Positions 30,864 to 43,288 of a DNA stretch of 64,000 nucleotides are shown one piece after another. The notes under the pieces are model-generated. The model ran no database searches and was not told the origin of the DNA. It saw only the letters and a program-made list of their open reading frames with translations. Location of the stretch: contig CM067344.1 in the NCBI GenBank assembly GCA_034190875.2, positions 23,819,106 through 23,883,105 on the forward strand. The letters run 5' to 3'. Within the stretch, counting starts at the first letter, position 1. Each line of letters starts with the position of its first letter. The position numbers were made by a program, and so were the translations under genes. This DNA is from Urechis unicinctus. Its lineage: Eukaryota > Annelida > Polychaeta > Xenopneusta > Urechidae.

Positions 30864-33800
30864 ATATGCAAGTTATTGCCTGTGAACGGCCAAATGACTG
30901 CGTAGAAGCGACACATTCATATCTATTACCGGCACACCAAAATACATCTGAATGACTAATCAATATATTTTGCGAAGGAAATATTAGGAACGCTAAACCT
31001 TTATAAAGGCTAAACTAGAGGGTGCAATATATTGCTATCCTTAACTGGATTTTCCTGGGAGTACTCAGATTATTTTCCCCTGGTTGCGATGATGAATGAC
31101 ATTTTCATGTAACTTGGTGAACGCAGCCGGTAATTATTTGAGGAAACCAAGACAGACCCACCTCTTGGCTCAGCCATACTGCATACTAATGCAGAGGTTA
31201 TTTACAATACTGTTATTTTATTGACCCATCGATCACCAAATAGTTTTTTGTGGATAGCTCTTCGTGGTTCAAACTCATAATGTATGGTGAAGAACGAGGT
31301 CGGATCCGCTTGTGCTTTGCTTCTAAAAACGCCCGAGGAGCCCGTAGATGTATCAGCCGGGTGATAAACCTGGCACAACACTCTTGTTTTTTAATACATC
31401 TGGTGCGTTAATTAGTTCACCTGAGGTGACGCATCTAGACTAAGGAAAACCGAAACCCTCCTACTTAACAGAACAGTAGCTGTTAAGCAGGTAGGAGATT
31501 TGTGTGTCTCTTTTCATGCATAGATAAATTGACTTCATAACTTGCGTTGACCCTTCTTCAGGAGGTAAAAAGTAAAACTTCAGTAAAGCGGCGAGTTAAT
31601 CTAGACGAAAGTAAAATAAATGAACAAAAGGAATGTAATGCGGTCGGTTCTTTGGATTATATAAAACATCACATCATCGTTCCATACTCTGTTCGTCTCT
31701 GTGTCGACTGAAGAGAGATATTTATTGTACTCTATCAGGGTGCCATGGAAATCGGCTGCTTAGTTAAACAAGGAAATGAGAGCGGTTTCATTGCAGCAGT
31801 GCAATTATAACGTTGCTGTGTCTGCATGTGTTGCAGAGCAGAGGCATAGGTTATTCACGTACAGGAATCGTTGAGACACAAACTCACTGATAGAAGTCCT
31901 GCAGATAAAACATTTCCCCTTGGTCAAGTATTGTCATTCTTATAACCATAAACTGCAGAGGATTTTTGTATTCAGTGTCATCAGAAATCGTATTATATTT
32001 TTGATTCGGTTAAGATGATTTAGTGGGGGGCGTTTTGTTTTTGATCCGCATTGTTCATGAAGAATTTCAATTCGCCCCTCGCAATGTGATTACTTTAACG
32101 GAATCAACGAGGAGCTGGTCACTTATGCTTCTGTGCAATGTGGGGTATGTTGGCATAGTGTCATAATTCTTTATGATTCGATTATCTAATCCATACACGC
32201 ACAGATGCGAATAGACAGTCTGTGATGGTTATAACTTGTAAGGAATGATACATGTAGGCACATGCTCGTGTGTGTTACTGTAGCAACTAAGCAGCTACAC
32301 CAAAGCCTGAAATAGACTTTCGATGCATCAAATTCTTTCTACAACTTAACCCATTAACGAGCCGTTCCATGTTTTGTGAAATGTCACAAACAAGTAATAG
32401 CAATCGATGAATATGTCATGGTAGTCCACAGCATTTACCAACAGCCATGGAAATATCATTCACATACTGCCATCGCAAATACCTTTATGAATATTCATAG
32501 ACGGATGAATTCCTGTCACCATTTTTTGTATCATAACGGAACGTGGGTAGCATGTAATCAGATGGAGCCAAGACAAGATTCCACTTTGACGTAAAATATT
32601 AATTCATATCGTATTCTATAGTTGAACAGCGGACATTTGATAAGGTGGTTACATGTCGATTCTTTATAAACGAACCGGTGTTGGAGTATGTCAGATCGTC
32701 ATCAAGGTGGATTAATGATGGAATTTGTCGAATTTCAAACGATGATTATTTCGTCGGAAACGATTCTGAGGTGTGTATCTATAGTCTACTTTGATAATCA
32801 GAAAAGCGGAATTCGTTTTATGACAATCCTGAGTAATATCATTTTACCTATTCCCAGTCAGATTTCTTCGGCTAACACGGCTTTATTTTGATACTCCATC
32901 CGGAGCAGAGAACTATATTTGACATGATTTTGATCAAATGCTTGAGATTTCTCCAGCGAACATATAAACATGAGTCACTGTCTGAAGAAAAACCATTGGA
33001 ATCATCAGAATTATGTAATGAGCAACAGCACTAAATATAAATATACAAGCGATCTCAATGTGTAATAGATGCATGTTTAACCACTATGAATAGTTAGTCC
33101 GTTATCTCAGCGACAACTAGCCTCAAAACAAAGAGTAATAGTATGATGCTTATATCGTCCCACACGTACGTATGACACAATTGCTGCATACTTAATTAAA
33201 TGTGTTGCACAAATTCTCAGTCGCGGCCTCTATTATGCCCAAACAGCGCGTGCTAGCCACATTTAAGCCACTTATACCCGCTTTGTAGCAAATCGTGCCA
33301 TTCGACCGCATGACGTCACCGTTTGAACGAACAAGCATTTGACTGATGCATTAAGAGGAACGAACCAAACCACGCGAATATTTACTTCAATTGCCAATTA
33401 TGGTTGGCGGTTCGGGCTTTGCCTTAATTTTAACCCACTATTAATGGAAACAAATACCTAGTCCATTACCTGCTGTAAGCAACAGAGAAGATAAATTTTG
33501 CAATGACATTTATATAGATTGGCATCAGTGCCTTAGTTCAAATTGTATCTTGATACTATCGCACCTTCTCAAACCAGGAAGCTTTGAGAAGATTAACCAC
33601 ATGGCAGTATGGTGGAAGATGAACGTAATACAAACAAATCACAGACAAAACCCATGGCTAGGACAGAATTCCGAGCAAATAGCTTTTCCATGCGCGTTGT
33701 GACCCCATGGTTCATCAACCAGTTCACTCTTTTACAAACCTATTTTTTTCCTGAGCTGTTTCCCCCGATGACTCATGTATATTACCTGGAAAAGAAAACA

Positions 33801-34524
33801 AGATTACTAGTCTGCATATGTTTGCAGGATATCCTAATCGCTGCAGCATGACGCAGTATTATCTCCGAGAAGAAAATGCATGCCACTCACATCTCGGTAT
33901 ACCAATCGGATTGCAGTTAGGTCTAGAGTTATAATTCCCAGGACCAATTATAGTATTCAAAACTGCATGCCATGATGCTCTAGATCAAATAATTTGGCTT
34001 TTATTACAATGCGAATAGGGACACAAGCTTCAGCAGAACCTGGTGCAATATTTATAAGGCATGTCTATGCATGCAACTATATTATTATATTAAATGAGAG
34101 TCGTGATGAGCGTGCACGGATTCAATAAGATGACGATAGCTGCTTGGTTCTAAAAAGAGAACGATATTGATACAGCATCCAAAGCGGAATCACGTCTGAT
34201 AGTACACACAAAGAATGGATCAAAACCTTGCATATTGCTCTGAGTAATAATATCCTGTGATATGGATAACATGGTGCTCATCACCTTGTTAATGCGAGAA
34301 ACATCACACCGCACAGTTCGCAAGCACAGACTCTGTTGCGTGAGATAGCGAACCCACATGGACCTAGACGAACTGCTATAATAGACCATCAGCCCAAATC
34401 CTAATAGGCTCTCTGTTACAGGGGAGTTAGGTTCCCGTGTGTTAGTGTTCAGTCGTTCATGGAGTGTATAACCGTTAAAACAAACAAGAATACGAAGTTA
34501 ATGTAGTCAGTGTTTCACAATAGC

Positions 34525-34645
<121 letters not shown>

Positions 34646-36155
34646 CATATCTTTCTTGTTGTCACTCTCTCTCTCACTCACTCACTCTCTCTCTCTCTTT
34701 GATAGCTTTGGTAATATTATTTTTTTCTCACATTTCATAAAGCAATGAGAAGGCAACTTAAAGTTGAGCCGGTTGGATGATGCGTATTTGCTTAGGTAAC
34801 ATATCCATTATTTTGAAGCCAAATTCAAATTGCGAATAACTGATCAACAAATGAGATTTGTTGACTTCCAACCTAACAAACAGGCTAGGCAAATAATGCA
34901 TCGTTGGTGAAATCTTTATTCCCCCTAAACAAGAACAGACCTTAGCTAACCATATAAGAATAATACAGGTATCAAAAGCACGTGTTTGCGACATTAATGA
35001 CCGAGCTGAAGACTGTAGCCACTCGCCGATTCATCTGCTTCCACCTGGTTGTTAAAGGAATCTTCATGAGCCACTGATGCAATGTATGTCCATAAGATGT
35101 TTGATGTTATCAACTTTGATCACATAAAGGCTGTCACATCCGCCGTGACATTTGCTGCAGTGATATGACTGTACTACACAATGCTTTAACTAAAATCTTC
35201 AATCGATTGCCGTACCTATCGGAGGTGTTACATCGGAGGCTGCCTACTGCCTCCTGGCCCATGAATAGTTCAAGTTACAATAGCAGATCACATGACCTGC
35301 GGTATGCAGTAAATGGGTAACATGAAACATTAGAAGACACAAGGGAGTGGTCCTCAACAAGACATACCGCACTAACCGTCAGGGTTGGTCCTATATGATT
35401 GAGAGGTTACCAAGTTATAATGCGCTTGCGGTGCTCAGCACAAATGCACTTTTAATGAGGATATATCGATCAAGTTATCACACAGCGTTACTAAAGCATT
35501 CTCATAAGGGCGGCTGTGTCGCCTGTAATGTAGCAGTGACTGCTTTAGTGTTTTAACTATAACTGATGTTCAGTATGATAATGCAAGATTTGTCCCATAC
35601 TAAAATATCCAACCGAGTGGTGATCGGATCGAGTAACTACGCAGGCGGAATGCAACACCTGGGCGCTCGCACTTCAAGTTGTTTGATACTGTTTATTATC
35701 GTGCTATATACTTTGTGTGTAGTAAACAATGGCAGTATATAACAACCAAATAACATGGGCTTAGCTATCGATCTCGACGTTATGACATCTCGACATTATA
35801 AAAGTAATACGGCATATGAAGATTTTAATCAACGCATACATTTGATGAAAAGCCACCTTTAACTCGACTCCAGGCGATCCTTTGATATCAATAGATAGCT
35901 AGCTTTGATGATCAGAAAAACCGAACCATCTTATCTCAACTTTTGATATCACTATGTAACATGATTCCTGATCTGATCACCTTGACTTACGAAGTTCATT
36001 GTGCTTTTTCATCCAGAGAAGAGAATTAGTGTGAAAAAATCTCATTACTTTGCATGCGTATTAATATCTTTGGTTGGTTCGGGATAGAATGTAAAAGATA
36101 ATAAGCTTACACTAAACACAAAGCCTCGGACCAAGATGAAGAATAAAAGCCTTAC

Positions 36156-36402
36156 GAGTGAGTGAGTGAGTGAGTAAGTGAGTGAGTGAGTGAGTATTTG
36201 GTTTAACGGCACACCAACACTCATGTGTTATATGGTGCTAAGAAAGGCTAGTAGATCAGATTGACCTGATTAAGCAGCCGCCTTCTGAGATAAAGGAAAA
36301 TGGAGATGGAAAAGATAAGAAATGAAAACGATTATCCTAGGGCAAGTCGCCACCAGCCTATTGACTGAACCGAGCCATTCCAGCCTTTTGTCTATGTGTA
36401 AT
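36156..36402. mobile_element. (GAGT)n-headed dispersed element, SINE-like
   Basis: A GAGT tandem (36156-36195) leads into TTTGGTTTAACGGCACACCA and a TTATATGGTGCTAAG motif. From memory, elements with a GAGT head followed by TTTAACG.CGCAC and a TATATGG motif are abundant in marine molluscs. No tRNA-like promoter boxes were located, so the class stays open. Confidence 0.35.
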
Positions 36403-38486
36403 CCGGGCTAAAGTGGTGTGTTACAGATTCAGCCATCGTTAGGACCACGCAAAATCTTGATGAGTCTGATTGCTTGGAGAGTCGCATCGAGATGAGAATT
36501 GGTCATGGGAATCGGCTGATTAATAAAACAGGGATATGGTAATAGTAGACAGGTTGCTTCATCGTACACAGAGCAACGATAGCGGGGTTTTTTTGTGACT
36601 GGATATTACACAGAACAGAAGATGGGGCTGCCCAAGTGGTACCACTGAGGAACAAAATGACTGGATCTAAGTTGGGCGGACACAATATTAAGCATTTCTC
36701 CATTATCAGGTATCATGTGGGACTGCAGATGGTGAATGTTTAGTGCCTGCCATTGATGACACAGTGTACCATTAAGCGTAGATATATGAGAATGTCTGGC
36801 TCAAGCCGAAATGAAATCAACAGACGTAATTAATATGAAGAGCATTATATCGCTCGAATGATAAAGCACATAACACCACGGTGGCTCTTTGGATAAAAGA
36901 ACACATGCTATATTCAAATTGTCATTTCTATTTTATCGTGTCGTAATTGTCAGTATTTATGCATCATTAAATGTAATCGACTTAAGCACATATCATGGCA
37001 CAGATATTCATTCTTTAAATCTCTGGAGGGGATATTAACTCTTTACTAATAAGAAACATCTTTGTTGTATGATGACTTGAGATCTCAATTGCCTTTCAGG
37101 TATTTTAACTTGCCTCTCCTAAATATTACTTGATAAGCTCACACGCGGAATGTGAAGATATCAGCAGCATCATGGGTCAAATAACTTTTCATTGGTAAAA
37201 TGATAGATAAATTGATCCGGTGTTGCCCGCTCATATATACATTAGCATTATTCTGTTCAATATGCTATATTCACGTAATCTAATAAATATGTTTATTCAT
37301 GTTGTGTCTATCCTAGCTACAACATAATTCTAAATGTAGCTTTTAAACCCAAACCCCAATAACTGGTTAATGTCCAAGTAATAAGCTATATGGATAAGAC
37401 ATAGTCCCGTGGATTAAAATCCTCTTAGACTATTGATCTGCTTAAGATTGGAATGGAAATTGATACACTTGATTAAAAGTCCGGTGAATATGCTGATTAC
37501 TTTATTAGCAGACTTAAAAGAATGAGCAGTGTGGATGAAGCATCTCGCGCAAAAAAAACTAGTTCAAGATAAATGCGATTTTTATGAAGATTCACTTCAC
37601 TTTCCATGCAAGAAAAACAAACGGGACGCTTCCATTTCAGTGCTGTGCATTTCTTTTGCAGGTGCAGTCTATTGCAAATGCCGTCAATTAACATCGTTTG
37701 ATGTGAATGCTTGAAAAGCCATGCAATTGAATACGATTCCTTTACAAGGCCCACATTGCCTTATTTCATGTTGTGCTGGGCAACAATATCACATAGCCCA
37801 ACTTTGAGTTAACGAATGTCAATATACATATAATCAACTGATAAATTCTTAACCAGAGCAGATCAACAGTGTCGTGTCCCAATACGTCTGTATCACCCCT
37901 CAAGCAACCAAACAGCGCCTAAAGCTTTCTTGTTTGCCGCCTAATGCAAAAACCTGTGGCGGCTTGGTTCAAATTGCGAAAAAACAGTCAAATTACAAGA
38001 CAAGACGGAAATTTCAGCAATAGTGATAATCATTTTATAAAGATACGCCAACAGGTTTAATCACATCATGTAGCTAGATTTATAATGTTTTGTTCCCTAA
38101 GTAATCACAATGCCTTTTCTTCGATACGCTTCGATTTATGTACACTAATGTGGTTGATTAACCTGAATATTCATTCAACAGCAATAACCGTTATTTGTTT
38201 ATCGACTATCTTATCTTCAAAAGGGGGCTAAATACTCTCGGATGTCTTGGTACATTAGGCAAATACGTACCTTGCCACTTATTTAATAACACCCAACAGA
38301 ATACAAATATTATGACTCTGGATACTTTATTCTGATGAAGGAAACAGGTAATTTTGTGATGCTGGTGTTTCTTTATACTCTATACTATATAGCAGTACTT
38401 AAATTATGTTCACGAATAACTGCAACACTCACCGACATTGTTCACTTTTCACTCAAATATCCATATTGAAACAGCTGTTAAACCGG
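36403..38486. repeat. Block A, second copy, right part
   Basis: Collinear with 8382-10490 from GGGCTAAAGTGGTGTGTTAC to ACAGCTGTTA. Small indels throughout (for example a 9-bp gain after TTCAGCCATCG at 36435). Reading frames that are open in one copy are shortened in the other (8328-8660 against 36503-36703), so no gene is supported. Confidence 0.85.
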
Positions 38487-40193
38487 AAATTGGGAACATG
38501 TGTTTTGCTGTGTGTGATATATGAGTTGTATTAAAACGTTATCAATAAACTCATGGTACTCGTCAACTAAATGGGTAAAATAGATAACAGCATAGTTGTC
38601 AGAATGATTTATTAATAAGTGGCCTAAGAAAGCGGACCCGCATATCCAAAACTGCATTACTATAATGGACCATCAAAATCTTATAGTCCCTGTGCTGAAA
38701 GGGATTTTAGTCCAATATGGTGATCGATCATTGGGCGCTTTGTCATCCTAAAAAAATGCGGGTGTAAAGGAATTGTATGCAGACCGTGTTTCAAGAGAGT
38801 TATGTTACCGCTAGGTTTATTGTGTTCATATCTCTTGTTGCTCATACTATACACATTGACAATGGCAGCACAACACCTATCCTAGCAGACTGGAACGTCA
38901 GAATGAAGCGTACTCGACGACATAACTCATATCGACGTAAGTCGGTATTCATTTGCTTGTAGCATTAGCTGAATGGAACGTGCCGGACACTTACTTACAG
39001 TTATTAATCCTGATTATAGCATATATTTACTCTAACAGTTTCAATATTTTTATGCAAAACAGAAATGTCGGTGCAGTGATCAGATAAATGTTGCTCCCCA
39101 ATCGGTAACTTCCAATGCATTGGAAGCAACTAATGTAACGATGCAAGAGTTAATGTCAAAGAAAAGGTCAAAAACATTTCAGCTACTTCTTATCAGAACC
39201 GGCTTTGGGTTTCCATATAAGAGTCGATTTGAGGTTAATCGAAGTATGCACAGGTGTGAATAGATTGCCATGGTAACAGGAATTCAACAGGACTTATAAG
39301 CATGTGATAGTGCATGATGCAATATTGACCAAGCAAAAGCCAGGTTTAGACAGGTATCACCAGACTCACAAGTGCTACTGAAACGTTTCTATGGAAAGTC
39401 TACCGAATGTTCATGCAAGCGTGAACCAGTCAACGAGCCGCAATTACAGAACACGGTTACATATCAATGACTCACAAATGTATATCATACTACCACCACA
39501 CATATGTTAGTGAATAATCATTGACGAGTCTTAATTCATATCTGTCACATTTGTAATTCTAATAAAAGAGCGGTAGGATATGTTGATAGGTGATGTATAT
39601 AGCTTATATTTTGGTGATAAACTCTGATTGTTAATGTGCTGCAACATTTGAATAGTTGGCGCTCGGTACAACGTCGACATTTTGCAAACGAAGCAATGTT
39701 GGTGCATGTCAATCTGTCATCGAAGTGGATTTATGGTGGAATTTGATGAATATCAACCGGCGATTAATCTTCGGAATGCGGGTATGCATGATCTGCTTTG
39801 AAGATAACAAAATCCGTATTATAACAATCCTCAATAATACTTCGCAACATGATCTAACTTTGTTTGTTAGTCCTGGAGAATCGTTATATGATAATATTAT
39901 GCCAATGCACGCGTAATAATATCTTGGTTTGAATTGTCACAGAATGCCAAAAGTTACAGGCATACCAAGTTGCAGCAAACATTAAACCATAAATCATCGG
40001 CGAAAGAATGACGGGGAAGAGTTAGAGGAATGGTATGAAAGACGGCTCCATTTTTACACCAATATTCAAACCTATGCTTTTGTCCTGGAGTGTCTAGCCT
40101 CGTGGCTAGATCTTTACGTGATTACGGACCTACAATATCGATTATCTTAGCTAGATATAATTTAGCGTGCTTATTTGCGTAATTGCTATCCTT
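38487..40193. repeat. Diverged repeat sequence between block A copy 2 and the B tandem pair
   Basis: No close copy elsewhere. The 39060-39270 stretch resembles 18530-18670 (TCAGAACCGGCTTT, GCACAGGTGTGAATAG), and 39700-39850 resembles 7720-7880 (GTCATCGAGGTG, TTTGATAA.CA.AA). It therefore seems to belong to the same ancestral array. No gene recognised. Confidence 0.5.
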
Positions 40194-43100
40194 GAAAACA
40201 AAAACAAAAACTTCTCTGGAGCAGGCTATTGAAGTTTGCTGTGGCCTCCATACTTTGCCGGAAATGTATATGATACACGCCTACGATAAATAGTAGCGGC
40301 ACTGGTAGTGATCTTTGCTGGCAATACGAAACTCATATTTGCATTCCTTCGTGGTGTGACGATATATTGGCAATAATCGTTCTAGCTCATTGGATATTCC
40401 CCACTAAAGAGCAATCCGACAAAGCTCGCAGCGACAGACGAGCCATTTAATGTGAAATATTTTCAATAAGTGGCCGAATGATATCTTTATATCTGATGGC
40501 TGCCTCAATGCCCATCAATAAACATTTATGGCACAGACAATGCTGATACCAAAAATAATTCCAAATGAAAATTTAAAAGAGCACAATGTGCAGATTATAG
40601 CATAATGGGAATAAAAACATATTACGAGAAAATGTTAATCTTGCCATTGACTAGAAGAGAAAATAGCTTCATATTGATAAATGGCAAATCGTTAGGTGGG
40701 ACGTACATACCAAACATTAAAAACTTCCAAATTATCTAAATAGCCACTTAAATTTTTTACAATAAATTGCATCAAATTACCGAACTATTTTGTCCAAGCA
40801 TTTGTCCTCTAAAGGAATGTTGTGTAGAGATTAATATCCACAAGAAACCTTACTCCTTACTCTAACAGTGTATGTAATGTATGTAACTAATTTATAAGCC
40901 CGTTTAAAAACATTAATTATATTAAGATATCAGGAACCTGCTAGTATGTTAAATGTTTTTGACATGTTTATCTTGGAGAAACATACTTTTTAGAAACTGT
41001 TTGTAAAATGACATTTGTGAATGTTTCATTTTAACGCGAAACATGTGTCCTCCGATGACCGTCAGGAGATTATAATTCCAACGTTAGTGACCATAGGATT
41101 TACTTTACACTAAATAAATAATTGTACATCGGATTTCATTTGGCTCCAAATAAGAAAATGTCAAATACACAGATAACATAACTTGCTTTTATCATCAATT
41201 TACAGCCACATCAATTAATCATAAGTCGTGTACTAATTACTGGACTTGAATGAATGCTGACCACGCAACCCCACAGCATCATCCATGTGTTCTGGTTTTT
41301 GATCTTTTACGTCTTCGGCTCTGTGACGTACGATGAATATGTTATCCATATTCAATAGTAGGGATAGCGTTAATAATTAAAACAGACCCACAGGTGAACA
41401 GTTTAAGATGACTGTAAAGCAAATATCAACACTGAACAGTCATCACAATATTATACTGTACGGTCAATTTACATGCATGGCAGTTAGTTTCAACACGGAT
41501 GAAAAAAAGACATATTTACACAAATCATGTTTGTTAAAATCATCACCGTTGTTTTGTAATATTGTGAAGGAAAATCCTCAAAACTATACTATAAGTTCTT
41601 CTTCAATACATTTCACCTTTCGCAAATACAGTAATAATATGGTGATTATATTACCTGAGTATTCATCAAATTGCAAATAATCTGTTATAAAGCAACATTC
41701 CAGTATGATAAATAAATCTCCTTGGCGGATGCAGTAGATTGGCGGACGTGATTCGAATTGTTAATGCATAATAATGAACGTCCGATAGATTGTGTCCCCT
41801 GATTATCTTGCACAATTTCTTCCTAGCAGGAGATAAGATAATTACATTGCTGCGTGATGTGATATTAGTTTGATGCGACTGGATACGTCCAATATTCAGT
41901 GTATATGATTTTGTCTATCCTGTTTGCCAAAAGGCGTCGTATGAACGCCGAAATATAGGTGACTTATTTATATGAGAGCCCAATATCTGCAGCTTGACGC
42001 TCAATGATCTCGGACTTCCTATCCACGGATAATTAGTCTACAGTACACTTAGTTTATTAAACATTTCTGTCAGCAACATCATCTGCTGTAGACAAGTGTT
42101 CGTCAATATAAAAGACGCTGGCTTTATACGATGCATATGCATGCATTCAACAGCGATAACGATAATTGCGTTGTTGTAGAAGCATATCTATTTGATATCG
42201 GATGGACTAACCTATCCTAAACCAAAGTTCGATGACTTTTACATCATGCCACTTCCACCTTAAAGCATCAGACAGTACACTGATATTATGTCAGAGGGTC
42301 GCGTCACATGGCAAAAGCAGATCATTTCCACACTGCGACATGGGTGTTTCTTTATATTCATCAAATTAAGCTGTCATTATATTTTGTACATTGGCAACTG
42401 AAACACCCATCGACAGACTTGTTGCGCTATCGTTACTCAAACATCCTTTTTGAATCACTTGTTACTTAAGAATGAATTCAGAACATTGTGCTGTTCTTTG
42501 TGTAATAAGCCTAGTTTCATCAAAGCTGTGTCACGTGACACATATTGCTCATCAACTTTATGTAGGAAACCGCACAGTTTTATCTGTGCTGCATGAGAGA
42601 GCAGACCCACATTGCCCTAAGCTTATTACTTTAATGGATCGTCAGCCCAAATATTATAGTCTAACTCCCTCAGGGGAGTCTGATTCAAATTTGATATCGC
42701 TGAGGCATTCATAGTGTGCCCTGTATATAAATGCGGATAAAAAGTAATTATATTGACAGTGTTTCACGGCAGTGTTGGCATTTCTCTCTCAATTACATTT
42801 TTGTTATCGCCATTGTTCATATCTCATACAGCAATAAGAGGACAGTATAGGGCTGAGCCGGTTGGATAATGCTTGTCTCCAGATAAATCTCCATCTGATG
42901 TAGGTTGTTTTTATAGGCCCATTGAAGTCTTTGAAAAGAACAGAAAGTAGTTATTAGGGCACAGTTCTTGTGCAACAGCTCATTTATGCTGACGTCAGTC
43001 TTCAATTTCTGCCTTCACATTCTCGGGGTCCCGTCGCGGCCGTCAGGCGGCAATACTGATTATCAACCGGAAGTCGGGGCATATTTTTCCATCATGCAAA

Positions 43101-43288
43101 CGCAATACACGACGCGGAACGTAGAGATTTAGTCAGTGTTGAATCATCCTGGCCACAACATGTTTGCAACCACCATCATGTCTGCAAAGAAAAATTAGAA
43201 AATAAATAACAAACTTTTTACCTCTCTTCCACCATACCACAACACCACATAAAACAAAACACAAAGTTATACTGTACCAGCAAGTCTA
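40194..43288. repeat. B-type unit copy 5, first member of a 3.0-kb tandem pair
   Basis: From 40286 onward it repeats in 43289-46287 at an offset of about 3000 bp with very few differences. The copy breaks inside the TIR element at CAAGTCT (about 43287), directly followed by the start of the next member (AATAAATGGCAGCGGCACTGG). Confidence 0.9.
43008..43288. mobile_element. TIR transposon copy B, truncated at the tandem junction
   Basis: Left end TCTGCCTTCACATTCTCGGG at 43008, with flank TCTTCAATT. It retains the SWIM exon (minus strand, from 43181 with acceptor CTTTGCAG: DGGCKHVVARM) and stops at the duplication breakpoint near 43287. The right end is missing. Confidence 0.8.

Larger units (their letters stand above)
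26533..33321. repeat. Block A, second copy, left part
   Basis: Collinear with 2396-8381. It has about 210 bp (26797-27000) that the first copy lacks, a shorter minisatellite (27001-27210), the LINE, and the 600-bp segment missing from the first copy. It is interrupted at TGACGTCACCG (33321) by a 3.1-kb insertion and resumes at 36403. Confidence 0.85.
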